Positions 1 to 8,333 of a DNA stretch of 64,000 nt are shown one piece after another. Origin of the DNA: Spectribacter acetivorans (GTDB lineage Bacteria; Pseudomonadota; Gammaproteobacteria; Nevskiales; Salinisphaeraceae). The stretch's first letter is position 1. Each line of letters starts with the position of its first letter. A program made the position numbers and the translations under genes. The stretch spans positions 124,001 through 188,000 of the forward strand of contig NZ_JAVRHY010000006.1 in NCBI RefSeq assembly GCF_031846305.1, written 5' to 3'. The notes beneath the pieces are model-generated. The model ran no database searches. It was not told the origin of the DNA and saw only the letters and a program-made list of their open reading frames with translations.

Positions 1-529
1 GGATCGGGTCCCCGAGCGCCTTCCGTTCGTCGAGGATTTGCATCAGTCCACGCAACACTCCTCCGAGATCCAGATTACGGCGGTGAAGGTTTTCCGATAG
101 CTTTCTCACCGCCCCGTTGGTTGGCTTCTCGGGGTATAGCATTACATCGATGGTATCCAGCCCTGCCAGCTGACAGGCCCACCATCTACGTTCCCCAGCG
201 AGCAATTCGATGGCACCTCCCGTGGTTTCATAAGCAACCACCGGCTGCAACAACCCAGATTCCTTGATCGACCGGCTCAAGCTCTGAATGTGCTCGACTT
301 CGATCGCGACATCCTTTCCAGATGGGCTGTCCTCGCCATTGAGTACGGCCATCGTCATGTTGAGTTGCCGCGCATTGTCCGGGTCGGGTCGGATATCGGA
401 CACAGGAACGCGAGTAGCCCGTGCGGCCATAGCCCCGGAACTCGTTCGATTCAACGAAGCGGCACCCTGAGACAATCCCGTCTGCGCGTCACGGATCGCG
501 TCGATTTTTCTCGGTCGTTTAAGAGGCAT
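1..529 (-). CDS. parB: ParB-family partition protein (partial, cut by window start)
   Basis: Centromere-binding partner of ParA in plasmid segregation. The 176 residues present begin with a basic leader of about 40 residues. GLLQPVV (92-98) and AGERRWWACQLAG (111-123) are the ParB N-terminal domain signature, and ENLHRRNL (146-153) corresponds to the conserved ENxxR nucleotide-binding block. The helix-turn-helix and dimer domains would lie to the left of the window. ATG at 529 lies inside the end of parA, so the two overlap by 11 bp and are probably translationally coupled. The family assignment is firm; which centromere it binds is inferred from the parS-like site at 1765. Confidence 0.88.
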   Translation of the reverse strand, partial: MPLKRPRKIDAIRDAQTGLSQGAASLNRTSSGAMAARATRVPVSDIRPDPDNARQLNMTMAVLNGEDSPSGKDVAIEVEHIQSLSRSIKESGLLQPVVAYETTGGAIELLAGERRWWACQLAGLDTIDVMLYPEKPTNGAVRKLSENLHRRNLDLGGVLRGLMQILDERKALGDPI

Positions 530-1424
530 TTGCGTCACCCTCAAATAACCGCGAGTCAACGAACTGACAGAACTCCAAAGCTTTCTGCCTCGCCGTATCG
601 CTGGGCTTCAAGTCGAAGATGGACCGCGGCAACACACCCTTGACGTCTCGCTCCGCATAAGCCACCCGATGCGGCAGTATTACAGGGGATAGAAGCTCTC
701 CAACCACGGGCATATTCCGCACGTTCTCCAGAAACCCAGCGTGCAACGAGGTGCCCTTTCGGAACATATTGACCTGGATCCCAACCACCGTTAAAGGATG
801 CGAAGACGAGCGTCGTTGCTGCTCCTCTGTGATCATCCCGCTCATGCTGGTGAGCCCGTCAACGCACTGCTGTTCCATGATCGTCGGAATAATTACGTGG
901 CTGGAGGCCTTGATAACGCCCCTCATCAGAGAGTTCTCGCTCGGCCCGCTATCGAAGATCACCAGGTCATATTCATTGGCAAGCTCCCGGCTCCCAAAAA
1001 AATCCCCGATCACCTCCTCAACCAGCGTCTCCCACCCATCCTCTTCCAATTCCTTCTCCCTCTCTCGCACGTCGATCAGCTGGCGGCTATCCGCCGGGAG
1101 AATATCGACACGACCCCTCCCAAGCTGGGCGATTTCGTACTGATAGATGATCCTATTCGGGAAGAAAATATCGGCAACCGAACTCCGCCCGGACCAGTCC
1201 GCCATGTCTGGCATTGCAGGATCGAAATCAGGATGGAGGGGCGGACGCATGTGCCGACCGCGGTCCACATACTCCATGGGCAGAAAAATGTTGCTGAGGT
1301 TGCATTGATCGTCAAAGTCGACCAAGAGCACCCGCTTTCGCGTTCCGAAATAGTCCGCCAGAATCCGAACCAATGTCGTCTTGCCAACACCACCTTTACG
1401 CTGAGGCAGGCTCAAAAGAACCAC
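519..1424 (-). CDS. parA: ParA-family partition ATPase
   Basis: Deviant Walker A ATPase (301 aa) that positions plasmid copies by cycling on the nucleoid with ParB. KGGVGKTT lies at residues 10-17, with both the signature lysine (K10) and the P-loop lysine (K15). VLLVDFDDQCN follows at about residue 33 and a YDLVIFDSGPS switch region at about 150-160. There is no N-terminal helix-turn-helix, so it resembles type Ib or chromosomal ParA in length more than P1/F type Ia proteins. It precedes parB in one transcript; the 450 bp upstream carries the palindromes and parS-like site expected of a par control region. Confidence 0.92.
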   Translation of the reverse strand: MVLLSLPQRKGGVGKTTLVRILADYFGTRKRVLLVDFDDQCNLSNIFLPMEYVDRGRHMRPPLHPDFDPAMPDMADWSGRSSVADIFFPNRIIYQYEIAQLGRGRVDILPADSRQLIDVREREKELEEDGWETLVEEVIGDFFGSRELANEYDLVIFDSGPSENSLMRGVIKASSHVIIPTIMEQQCVDGLTSMSGMITEEQQRRSSSHPLTVVGIQVNMFRKGTSLHAGFLENVRNMPVVGELLSPVILPHRVAYAERDVKGVLPRSIFDLKPSDTARQKALEFCQFVDSRLFEGDANAS

Positions 1425-1584
1425 GGCATGTCTCCTGTCATTGAATGGCGCCCGGCCCCGTTGAGGGCAGGGCAGTTACCAGAGAGATAACACCAAGCCT
1501 GCGATATGCAACACGCATGAGCTTGCCGCAGTGTATAGCGCCCCCGGTTAGCCGAAAACCCACCAGCCCGGTGATTTATCGAAA

Positions 1585-1628
1585 AGGCGCGCTAAGTCAT
1601 TGATAATAGCCATGTCCCAATTGGGACA
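1585..1628. repeat. 44-bp direct repeat copy 1, ending in a palindrome
   Basis: First of two 44-bp copies 99 bp apart (second at 1684). It begins AGGCGCGCTAAGTCA, has a variable middle and ends TGTCCCAATTGGGACA. In this copy the palindrome extends to 26 bp of perfect symmetry (1608-1633). It lies between the divergent parA and Whirly-like genes, so it is a likely operator or centromere element. Which protein binds is unknown. Confidence 0.8.
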
Positions 1629-1683
1629 TGGCTCGGGGCGGTTACTGGGCCTGATGAGACAAGGCATACGGCGCGGGCTCACT

Positions 1684-1727
1684 AGGCGCGCTAAGTCACT
1701 GATATTAAACATGTCCCAATTGGGACA
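1684..1727. repeat. 44-bp direct repeat copy 2, ending in a palindrome
   Basis: Second copy of the 44-bp unit. The 16-bp palindrome TGTCCCAATTGGGACA (1712-1727) and the AGGCGCGCTAAGTCA lead are conserved exactly, while the bases between have drifted. Conservation of both ends at fixed spacing suggests both are functional contacts rather than one simple duplication. Confidence 0.8.
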
Positions 1728-1764
1728 AGAGTGGGCCTGCCCCCTCCCGTGCGAATCGCTGGAA

Positions 1765-1780
1765 TGTTCTACGTGGAACA
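1765..1780. promoter_or_regulatory. parS-like site
   Basis: TGTTCTACGTGGAACA sits in a 22-bp inverted repeat (1762-1783) with one mismatched pair. It differs at three positions from the classical parS core TGTTTCACGTGAAACA. Its location beside parA-parB supports a ParB-binding role. Only one copy was noticed in the region. Confidence 0.6.
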
Positions 1781-1873
1781 TTCCCACCCTTGGCGCCGGC
1801 ATTTGGCGTGTCAACGGGTGCTTGCAATTTTCGAAAGTCGGGCATCATGTGAATGAACACTAGGAGATATGTC

Positions 1874-2773
1874 ATGTCCCAGACCGCCTACAAGCCCCGC
1901 GCCAGCCTTACCGATTTCGAGTGTTTCAGCGCGGGGTTGAAAGCCCTCGGGTTACCGCTTATCACGCCCCAGGCCCATACAGACCTGATGCAGGTAGCGA
2001 GTATCGAGACGCTCACCAACGCCTTCAACCGCGCTGCACGCGAGCCGAATGCGCGTAAGCATGTCGAGAAGGTGATCGAGCCATTCCTGCCTCAGAGTCA
2101 GGCGAGCCAGCCAGGGCCGCATCCGGCGCATGTCGCCGCCATGTCGGATCATCGTCAGGCCCAGGCGCCCGAACAATCCGGCGCGACCCAAAACGACAAT
2201 GCGCAACCGACTCATCGAGAAGAGCGCGTCAATAGCCCGCAGGCCGGATCAGCTCGGGATGGAGCAGGGCAGGGCGGGCAGGACACGGCGCATGAACGCG
2301 AGCGCCGTCAGTACCATGTCTACGGCGGCAAGGGTGCGTTGACGTGGGAGATTACCGAGACCCGCCGCAACCACCCGACACTTCAGCTCGAGGCTGCGGC
2401 GTCAAACGCGCCACGCAGTTACGACTGGTCGAACAAGATCAGCGTGCAGTTCACCAAAGACGAGCTGCTCTCGGTGGCCGCTGTCTTCCTCGGCATCATC
2501 CCCGGTTGTGATTTCAGCAATCATGGACCGAACAACGACAAGGGATTTCGCATCGAAAACCAGCAGGGCAGGGTCTTTGTCCAGGTGCGGGCGCCGTCTC
2601 GCTCAATCGCCGTGCCGGTAGGGCCTGCTGACGCGTTCTATGTGGCCTCGCTTGTCGCAACCCAGATTCGACGAGCTCGGCCAGGGCTTGCCAGCATCTC
2701 GGATGTAGCGGGGATGCTGAAGATGGTCTACGCACGACTTCAGACGCAAGGGCAGGGCGGGGCGCAACAGTAG
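1874..2773 (+). CDS. Whirly-like putative ssDNA-binding protein
   Basis: Protein of 299 aa, not a named plasmid gene to my knowledge. Residues 1-75 are a helical N-domain, 76-145 a low-complexity Gln/Ala/Gly linker, and 148-269 a compact domain. That domain resembles the plant Whirly and mitochondrial MRP fold: YGGKGALTWE (150-159) parallels the Whirly KGKAAL motif, followed by SYDWSNKISVQFTKDEL (182-198), a CDFSNHGPN turn, and FRIENQQGRVFVQV (225-238). In Whirly proteins these elements form the beta-sheets that hold single-stranded DNA. The start is ATG 1874 because AGGAG lies 7 bp upstream; an in-frame ATG at 1853 has no such site. Its neighbours suggest a role in replication, partition or ssDNA handling. 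The fold is inferred by eye. Confidence 0.6.
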   Translation: MSQTAYKPRASLTDFECFSAGLKALGLPLITPQAHTDLMQVASIETLTNAFNRAAREPNARKHVEKVIEPFLPQSQASQPGPHPAHVAAMSDHRQAQAPEQSGATQNDNAQPTHREERVNSPQAGSARDGAGQGGQDTAHERERRQYHVYGGKGALTWEITETRRNHPTLQLEAAASNAPRSYDWSNKISVQFTKDELLSVAAVFLGIIPGCDFSNHGPNNDKGFRIENQQGRVFVQVRAPSRSIAVPVGPADAFYVASLVATQIRRARPGLASISDVAGMLKMVYARLQTQGQGGAQQ

Positions 2774-2830
2774 CGCCAATATCTCCACCGTAGTGAGCAC
2801 AGCATGTCGCCCATTTCTCCACCCTGGGAG

Positions 2831-2851
2831 CGCCACCCTTATCGGGTGGCG
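2831..2851 (+). terminator. Candidate terminator hairpin
   Basis: CGCCACCC and GGGTGGCG form a perfect 8-bp stem around TTATC, 57 bp after the Whirly-like stop codon. The downstream tract is ACCCCCTTT rather than a clean T run, so intrinsic termination would be modest. Confidence 0.5.
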
Positions 2852-3025
2852 ACCCCCTTTATACGGGCACCTGAGTCATCCTGGGGATTCTATCTACCGG
2901 TCGTGTTCACCCCAGAACGTACCGTAAACACAAGAGAAAACCGCGGCGGCAGCTTTATTCTTTTCTGCAGTTCCCTATTTAAGCACCAAGAACCGCCATG
3001 TTAAACAGTCACTTACATCAATATG

Positions 3026-3173
3026 GGTGTCCATAATAGCGCGCTTCGGTGTAGCAATTGGCGGCCCACGGTGGAGACATTGGCGAACTCAGGAGTAAGG
3101 ATTAGCGCCAAGGTGTAAACATTAGCGCCTAACGGTGTAGAGAAGGGCGGTATAAGGTGTAAGCATTAGCGCT
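3026..3173 (+). repeat. Iteron array, candidate oriV
   Basis: Seven degenerate copies of an 18-bp unit with consensus GGTGTAAACATTAGCGCC start at 3026, 3048, 3070, 3092, 3112, 3134 and 3156. The step is 22 bp (two helical turns) except one of 20 bp. The copies at 3112 and 3156 are closest to each other; that at 3134 is the weakest. A 22-bp phase directly upstream of a Rep_3 initiator is the classic layout of an iteron origin, where Rep monomers bind on one face of the DNA. An A+T-richer stretch (2926-3025) on the left could be the melting region. Confidence 0.75.
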
Positions 3174-3247
3174 GGAAAGCCGGGTCTCATCAGCTTTCTT
3201 TCGCCGCCAACCCCCGCCGCCTGCTGCGAGATCATCACAGCCTCTCC

Positions 3248-4630
3248 ATGGCATGGCATTACGTTTCCCTCGTGCACCCTCAACTCGAAGTCCTCAACAA
3301 GCAGGTCGATGCGGTTCACATCTCCGCGGCGCTGACTCTTCGCGAGCGCCAGGCGATGAACATCCTCATCTCCAATGCCATGAAGACCAATGCTGTTGGA
3401 CGCGTCGAGATTGACTGGCGCCATAGCATGCCCATGCGTGAGCTACTTGCCCGCCTGGGCGAGAACACCCGGAACTATTCGCGCACTCGGGCCACCCTGG
3501 ATGGGTTGGTCGACAAGAAGATCCAGTGGGCCTATACCGATAGCCGTTCGAAGCACCACTACGGAAACACATCCCTTCTCGCCGGCTACGCCATCGATGA
3601 TGGCCAGCTCAGCTACTCCTATTCCGCCGTCCTGGTTGACCGCCTTCTTCAGCCCGAGGTCTTTGCGCGACTCAACATGGGCGTGCAGTCCTTGTTCACC
3701 CACTTCCATTCCCTTGCCCTCTACGAAAACTGCGCGCGATATCGCGACCTCGGCTACACAGCCTGGTGGACCCTCGAACAGTTTCGCGGCCTCATGGGTG
3801 TCGGCCATCGCACCGCTTATCTCGCATTCAAGGAGCTCAATCGTTGGGTCATCAAGCCGGCCACGGAGGACTGCAATCGAAATTCCGAGATTCGCGTCGA
3901 ACCGGAGTTTCGTCGGCAGGGCAGGGCAGTGGTGGCGATTCGCTTTGCCATCGGGGACAACCCGGAATACACCGGCCCTCGCTTTCCTTCGTCGAAGCGG
4001 CTGGACAAGCTTGTGGATGACAGCGTGGTGGAGACGGATCCCGATCTCTTCGAGCACCTCCTCGGGTTCGGGATTGACCACTCGCGGGCAGTCGACCTCA
4101 TGTCCAGGTTCGACCACGAGCGCATCCGCGGCAACCTGCGCGTGGTGGCAGACCGCTACCAGCGGTCACCAGACAAGATCACCAATCTGGCGAGTTACAC
4201 GGTCAGTGCCATCGTGAATGATTATCGCCCCGCCCAGGTGTGTCAGCAGCAGGTGCTTGCCTTCGCCGCTCAGCCGGAGCGTGAGTCTCAAGAAGACCCT
4301 GTCGAGACGGCGAAACGCGCCGCCCGGGACCGCCTACTTGATTTCGAGTCCCGGGACTTACCCGCCTACCTGGTTGACCAATGGCAGGCATCGCAGTCAA
4401 GCAAGACGTTGGCGGTGGAGCGAGAGAATTTCTACGATGAGGTGTTGGCCCCCAATGCACTATTCGCCAAGTCCTACCGAGAGAACCCGGACAAGAAATC
4501 CTTCAACGCGCTCTGGCGAAACTGGATCCGGAGTAGCCGGATCTCCGAACCCACCGAATCCGACCATCAGAACGCGGCCCAGTCTCTGGGCATCGACTTG
4601 CACGACCTCCGTTTGCGGGCTGCCGAGTGA
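3248..4630 (+). CDS. Rep_3-type plasmid replication initiator
   Basis: Initiator protein of 460 aa that should bind the upstream iterons and open the origin. It has the paired winged-helix plan of Rep_3/RepB initiators: an N-terminal winged helix (about 30-150) and a second beginning near LFTHFHSLALYENCARYRDL (about 145-165), a typical Rep_3 segment, followed by WWTLEQFRGLMGV. The C-terminal 150 residues extend beyond the usual family core of 230-320 residues and are charged and helical. ATG 3248 is the first codon of the open frame and lies 75 bp after the last iteron. A perfect DnaA box follows the stop codon. Confidence 0.82.
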   Translation: MAWHYVSLVHPQLEVLNKQVDAVHISAALTLRERQAMNILISNAMKTNAVGRVEIDWRHSMPMRELLARLGENTRNYSRTRATLDGLVDKKIQWAYTDSRSKHHYGNTSLLAGYAIDDGQLSYSYSAVLVDRLLQPEVFARLNMGVQSLFTHFHSLALYENCARYRDLGYTAWWTLEQFRGLMGVGHRTAYLAFKELNRWVIKPATEDCNRNSEIRVEPEFRRQGRAVVAIRFAIGDNPEYTGPRFPSSKRLDKLVDDSVVETDPDLFEHLLGFGIDHSRAVDLMSRFDHERIRGNLRVVADRYQRSPDKITNLASYTVSAIVNDYRPAQVCQQQVLAFAAQPERESQEDPVETAKRAARDRLLDFESRDLPAYLVDQWQASQSSKTLAVERENFYDEVLAPNALFAKSYRENPDKKSFNALWRNWIRSSRISEPTESDHQNAAQSLGIDLHDLRLRAAE

Positions 4631-4645
4631 GCCTTCCCCAGGAGC

Positions 4646-4654
4646 TGTGGATAA
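4646..4654 (-). promoter_or_regulatory. DnaA box
   Basis: TGTGGATAA is the exact complement of the consensus DnaA box TTATCCACA, 16 bp after the rep stop codon. A single perfect box near an iteron origin is consistent with host DnaA assisting replication. Its position downstream of rep, away from the iterons, is not the commonest arrangement. Confidence 0.6.
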
Positions 4655-4853
4655 CTTTGTGAGTAAGCCGACCAGGCTCTGCCGGATTGGTTGTGCTCAT
4701 CGGCCGCGTTACAGATTGATGACTTTTTAACCAGCCAACGCCGACACGTCGGGCCGAGACGGAAAAAGCGCCTCTAATCCGGGGTGTTAAAACGCGAACG
4801 CCCTTGCCCGATCAGACGATCATTTCTCAATGAACCAGACAATCCGTCCGCTC

Positions 4854-5741
4854 ATGCTCAAACGCTTCAACAAGCTGCTCGCGCCGGCTTCCCTTCTTTT
4901 GGTCTCTGCCTGTGCCAGTTCCCCCTCGAGTTATCAGCCGGCTTCGCTTCAGGAACCCGGTGTCGGAGAGGTGGTCCACCGCGGCTCGACCAGCGAGCGC
5001 CAGGCAGCCATGGATCGACTGCAGGCGGCTTTTTCCCGAAACGTGCGCGCCAACGGTTCCTGCAAGATCGAAGTGAACAATGTACCCGATCCCGAGACCG
5101 GTGACCGGACCATTGCCACGGAATGCATTGGGGACTCCGAATACGAACGCCAGGTCATGCGATCGCTGCGCACCACGCGCCTGGCGATCCCCCGATTTCG
5201 TACGATCGTCTGGACGCAGGGCTACGAATCCATCCTCAACTGGAACGAGCGTATCGGTAACCGCAGTATTGCCTACATCGGCAGCCCCACGACAGATGAT
5301 CCCTACATCTGCCTGTCACGAGTCGACGGGGAGACGCTGGCCGATGTCAGTGTGTCCACTCGTACCTATGAATCAATCTCTCCGTCCGAGCCAGACACCG
5401 TCGTCGTGGAAGACGCACCCATGTCAAAGGTCGCCTATCCTGCCGGCCTGATTGATCTGACCCAGGAACCGGATGCGCTCGACGGCGCCACCGGCTATGT
5501 CGTCCAGCTTTGGGTAGGGGAGGATCGCCCCAGCGACGCTATCCTCGACCGGTTCGGGATGTCCAATGGCGTACTCTCGCGTTCCGATTATTTCGGCACC
5601 GTGCGATACCGGCTGACCACCACGCCATTCCCCACCGAAGAAGCGGCGTACTTGTACTGGTCAACCCTTTCGGTTGATTCAGATGCACCCGATGTTCAGT
5701 ACGTCACGGCCCTCGATGATTTCCTTTCAACTGCCTTCTAA
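4854..5741 (+). CDS. Putative outer-membrane lipoprotein, transfer-region unknown
   Basis: Unrecognised protein of 295 aa. The ATG at 4854 gives a standard lipoprotein signal: basic MLKRFNK, a hydrophobic core, and lipobox VSAC with Cys at about 21, followed by Ala-Ser-Ser. An in-frame ATG at 4830 would add eight residues. The mature part is acidic with alternating strand and turn and no catalytic motif I know. It stands alone upstream of traF-H-G with 75 bp between, so it may be a pilus or secretion accessory, but that is inference from position. Confidence 0.65.
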   Translation: MLKRFNKLLAPASLLLVSACASSPSSYQPASLQEPGVGEVVHRGSTSERQAAMDRLQAAFSRNVRANGSCKIEVNNVPDPETGDRTIATECIGDSEYERQVMRSLRTTRLAIPRFRTIVWTQGYESILNWNERIGNRSIAYIGSPTTDDPYICLSRVDGETLADVSVSTRTYESISPSEPDTVVVEDAPMSKVAYPAGLIDLTQEPDALDGATGYVVQLWVGEDRPSDAILDRFGMSNGVLSRSDYFGTVRYRLTTTPFPTEEAAYLYWSTLSVDSDAPDVQYVTALDDFLSTAF

Positions 5742-5750
5742 TCAGGCTCG

Positions 5751-5769
5751 TAATCCCCTGCAAACGGCC
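5751..5769 (+). promoter_or_regulatory. Shared upstream motif before traF
   Basis: The block TAATCCC-CTGC-AAACGGCC lies about 50 bp before traF. Nearly the same block occurs about 40 bp before the gene at 39458 (TAATCCC-ACCGA-AAACGGCC), and AAAACGGCC again about 70 bp before traL. It could be an activator site for the transfer regulon; the binding protein is unknown. Confidence 0.4.
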
Positions 5770-5816
5770 CGCTTTTAACGTCACCTTCCCCCACGGTCCG
5801 GCGCTACCTTGGGAGC

Positions 5817-6827
5817 ATGTACAAGTGCGCCCACATCCTATTCGTTGCCGCCCTGGCTGTCCCGGCAATGGCCGCGGGGCAGCCCGATCGTTACTACGAT
5901 GACAACGAGCGCGGCTGGTTCTGGTACGAGCCCGAGCCGGAACCGGCGCCGGAGATTGAGCCACCTGATCTGACGCCACCGCCGCCCAAGGCACAGGTCA
6001 AGGTCATCAAGCCCGATCCCATCGAGCCCCAACCACCTGCGATCGCTTCCTCGCCGCCCCAGCCCGGTGAGCCTGAACAGGGTCCGCCGGCCATGTCCTC
6101 GGCCTGGCTGCGCGAGAACCTCGAAACCTATCTCTGGCAGGCCCTTGACGATCCCAGCATGGAGAACGTCACCGCCTACCTGTATCTGCAGCGTTTGATG
6201 ATGGATCGAAGCACGCGCTTCGCAGATGCGACCCAAGTCGCCATCCGCACCGACCCGTTGCTGGACGCCAGTATCCGAAGGCCTCTGGCCCAGGGCGCCC
6301 AGCAGATGCTGTCACGCCGGGCTGACCAGGCCAGGACGAAAGCGCTCGGGCGCGTAGCCAGTAACGGCGGCCTGATCTATGTCTTTGACGAGAGCTGCAA
6401 GCTCTGCGATCTACAGGTCACACCCCTTAAATCACTGGCCGGCAAATACGACATGGAGGTCAGCTGGATCTCCGCCGACGGTGCGACCCTGAAAGGCGTA
6501 CCTAAGGATGAGATCGTGGTCAGTCCTGAGCTGGCATTCAAGCTCTCGCCCCCGGCAATGCCGGCCGTGTTCATGGCCTACGGCGCTAAGCCACCCGTCC
6601 ATCTGACCAGCAGTTTCTTGTCCATGAATGACCTGGAGTCCGGCGTGCTCGCCCATGGCGTCACCGAGGGCTGGATCACCCAGGCTGAGTACGAGGCGAC
6701 CAAGCCCCGCAACAACTACCTCATTTCGCTTGATCCCGACGAGCTGCCCGACGAGGCCGCTACTGAGGACCCGGCCGAGATTATCCGCTTTCTTCGTTCC
6801 CGGGTTGCCAATGGAGAAACCCAATGA
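5817..6827 (+). CDS. traF: TraF, conjugative pilus assembly thioredoxin-like protein
   Basis: Periplasmic F-type pilus assembly factor (336 aa). A signal peptide ends near AMAA (residue 20). A Pro/Glu-rich linker (38-90) follows, then a helical region and a thioredoxin-like domain starting LIYVFDESCKLCDLQ, with Cys194 and Cys197 as a CxxC pair. F-plasmid TraF lacks the catalytic pair, whereas many SXT/R27-like homologues keep it; here it is present, consistent with help in disulfide formation for Cys-rich TraU, TraN and TraH. The stop codon overlaps traH by 4 bp (ATGA). Confidence 0.88.
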   Translation: MYKCAHILFVAALAVPAMAAGQPDRYYDDNERGWFWYEPEPEPAPEIEPPDLTPPPPKAQVKVIKPDPIEPQPPAIASSPPQPGEPEQGPPAMSSAWLRENLETYLWQALDDPSMENVTAYLYLQRLMMDRSTRFADATQVAIRTDPLLDASIRRPLAQGAQQMLSRRADQARTKALGRVASNGGLIYVFDESCKLCDLQVTPLKSLAGKYDMEVSWISADGATLKGVPKDEIVVSPELAFKLSPPAMPAVFMAYGAKPPVHLTSSFLSMNDLESGVLAHGVTEGWITQAEYEATKPRNNYLISLDPDELPDEAATEDPAEIIRFLRSRVANGETQ

Positions 6828-8299
6828 GCCCGAATCGAATCGCTATCGCAGCCGTGTTTCTCTCGCTGCTTCTTGTTACGACATCCCCGGCCCGAGCCAG
6901 CCTCCAGCAGGAGATGGACGACATGTTCGGGGCGATGGTCAATACCACCGCGCCGGGCGCTTATGAGGGATCGCGCCGCGGGGTGCTCACCGGTGGTGGC
7001 GTCGAGGTGCGAAACAAACTCCGTGCGCCGGCCCTGTTCAATCTTCAGGCGCCCGAGTTTAACGCCGGCTGCGGCGGTATTTCGCTATTCGGCGGAGCCT
7101 TCTCCTTCATCAACCTGGATGAGTTCACCGAGTATCTGCGCAGCATCATGAGCAACGCGGTTGGCTATTTCTTCCAGCTCGGGATTGATGCCGTCTGCCC
7201 AACCTGTGCCGAGATCATGCGCAACCTCGAGCGCCGAATTGGCCAACTTGCTCAGGAAGCCCGCAACAGCTGTCAGATGGCCAAATGGCTGGTCGACGAT
7301 GTCACCGGCATAGGGCCGGCCATGAAAAGTTCCATGGAAGGCAATGCCTTCGAGGAAGCTGCCGCCAGTGCCAATAGCTGGCTCGAACGCGAGATTGAAT
7401 CAAACGCGAAGGGCACGGACCCGGTCACCGAAGCCGCCGACGACAATCCAGCGCTGGCGGAGAAATACTGGAATGCGAACCTCGTCTATGTGGCGATGCG
7501 TGATGCCCAGGTGGCCGACGAATTCATAGCGGGTCTTGATGAGGATGGTCGTCGCGCGTTCCTGGAACAGCTTCAGTCCATCACTGGCACCGTCGTGACC
7601 AAGCTCGTCGACAATGGTGGCCAGAAGACCCTCGAGATCAACCCCATCGGCCATGGGATTACGTTGTCACATCTGCTCGACGGCAACCGCGAGGCAGGGG
7701 AGGGCGACGACAACCCCGAAATCCTGTCTTGCCCGCCCGCCGGCGATGACCCCGACAACAAGTGCACCGAAGTGGTTCGCATCGCCGCCGACCCGGACTT
7801 CCAGGGCCTGCGCGATCGCGTGGGACACATCATGTTCGGTGGCCCGGCGCAATATGGTATGCCCGCGACGCCGGGCATCCTCCTGGCTATCGAGCAAGAC
7901 ACCGTCGGCTTTGACGCCATCAGCGAGGCGCTCATCGGCGCCACCGAGCTGCCCATTGTGCCCATCCTTACTCAAACCGCGCCCTACCCCGGTGCCGCCA
8001 ACAACTTTGCTCGTCAGATGGTCGACATCATCTCCCTCGAAATGGTCAACCGATTGCTCAGTGAGGTACTCGGCGCGGTCGACGAGGCGGTTACGGCCAA
8101 GGCCATCGAGACCGACAACGTGAAGTTTTCAATTCTTCTCGATCGCATTCGGACGGTCCGCGAGGAACTTCGCCAGCAGTCGATCAGAATGAAAGAGGAG
8201 GAGGACCAGTTCGTCGCTCTCCTTCAAGCGCACAGCGTCGTTCAGGAGTCCACCCGCGGGCAGAACTTCTCTGTTCCCGACCTTTCCTTTACTGAATAG
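6824..8299 (+). CDS. traH: TraH, conjugative pilus assembly protein
   Basis: Periplasmic F-type T4SS component (491 aa) required for pilus extension, working with TraF, TraU, TraW and TrbI. A signal peptide ends at about residue 26 (ARASLQQ). GCGGISLFGGAFSFINLDEF (about 79-98) and the following FFQLGIDAVCPTCAEIMRNLE are hallmark TraH segments with paired cysteines. The C-terminus ends in helical coiled-coil segments. Translation is coupled to traF by a 4-bp overlap; traG starts 34 bp downstream. Confidence 0.92.
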   Translation: MSPNRIAIAAVFLSLLLVTTSPARASLQQEMDDMFGAMVNTTAPGAYEGSRRGVLTGGGVEVRNKLRAPALFNLQAPEFNAGCGGISLFGGAFSFINLDEFTEYLRSIMSNAVGYFFQLGIDAVCPTCAEIMRNLERRIGQLAQEARNSCQMAKWLVDDVTGIGPAMKSSMEGNAFEEAAASANSWLEREIESNAKGTDPVTEAADDNPALAEKYWNANLVYVAMRDAQVADEFIAGLDEDGRRAFLEQLQSITGTVVTKLVDNGGQKTLEINPIGHGITLSHLLDGNREAGEGDDNPEILSCPPAGDDPDNKCTEVVRIAADPDFQGLRDRVGHIMFGGPAQYGMPATPGILLAIEQDTVGFDAISEALIGATELPIVPILTQTAPYPGAANNFARQMVDIISLEMVNRLLSEVLGAVDEAVTAKAIETDNVKFSILLDRIRTVREELRQQSIRMKEEEDQFVALLQAHSVVQESTRGQNFSVPDLSFTE

Positions 8300-8333
8300 C
8301 TGAGCTTTCAGAAGCCACTCCTCAGGTCTAACC

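Larger units (their letters stand above)
1425..1873. other. Intergenic control region between parA and the Whirly-like gene
   Basis: About 450 bp without a credible gene. It holds the two 44-bp repeats, the parS-like site and, on the right, an AGGAG ribosome-binding site at about 1862-1866 for the gene starting at 1874. Short ORFs here only translate the repeats. Confidence 0.75.
2774..3247. other. Intergenic origin region
   Basis: This 474-bp gap contains the hairpin at 2831, an A+T-richer block around 2926-3025 and the iteron array. No ORF in it has a plausible ribosome-binding site or protein-like composition. Confidence 0.65.

Noticed and set aside
1548..1814. 88-aa minus-strand ORF containing CPNWDM...DLARL twice
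   Set aside because: The repeated peptide is only the translation of the 44-bp DNA repeats, and the MFHVEH segment is the parS-like site read as protein.
2804..3004. 66-aa plus-strand ORF in the origin region
   Set aside because: No ribosome-binding site, starts inside the hairpin region, and composition is not protein-like.
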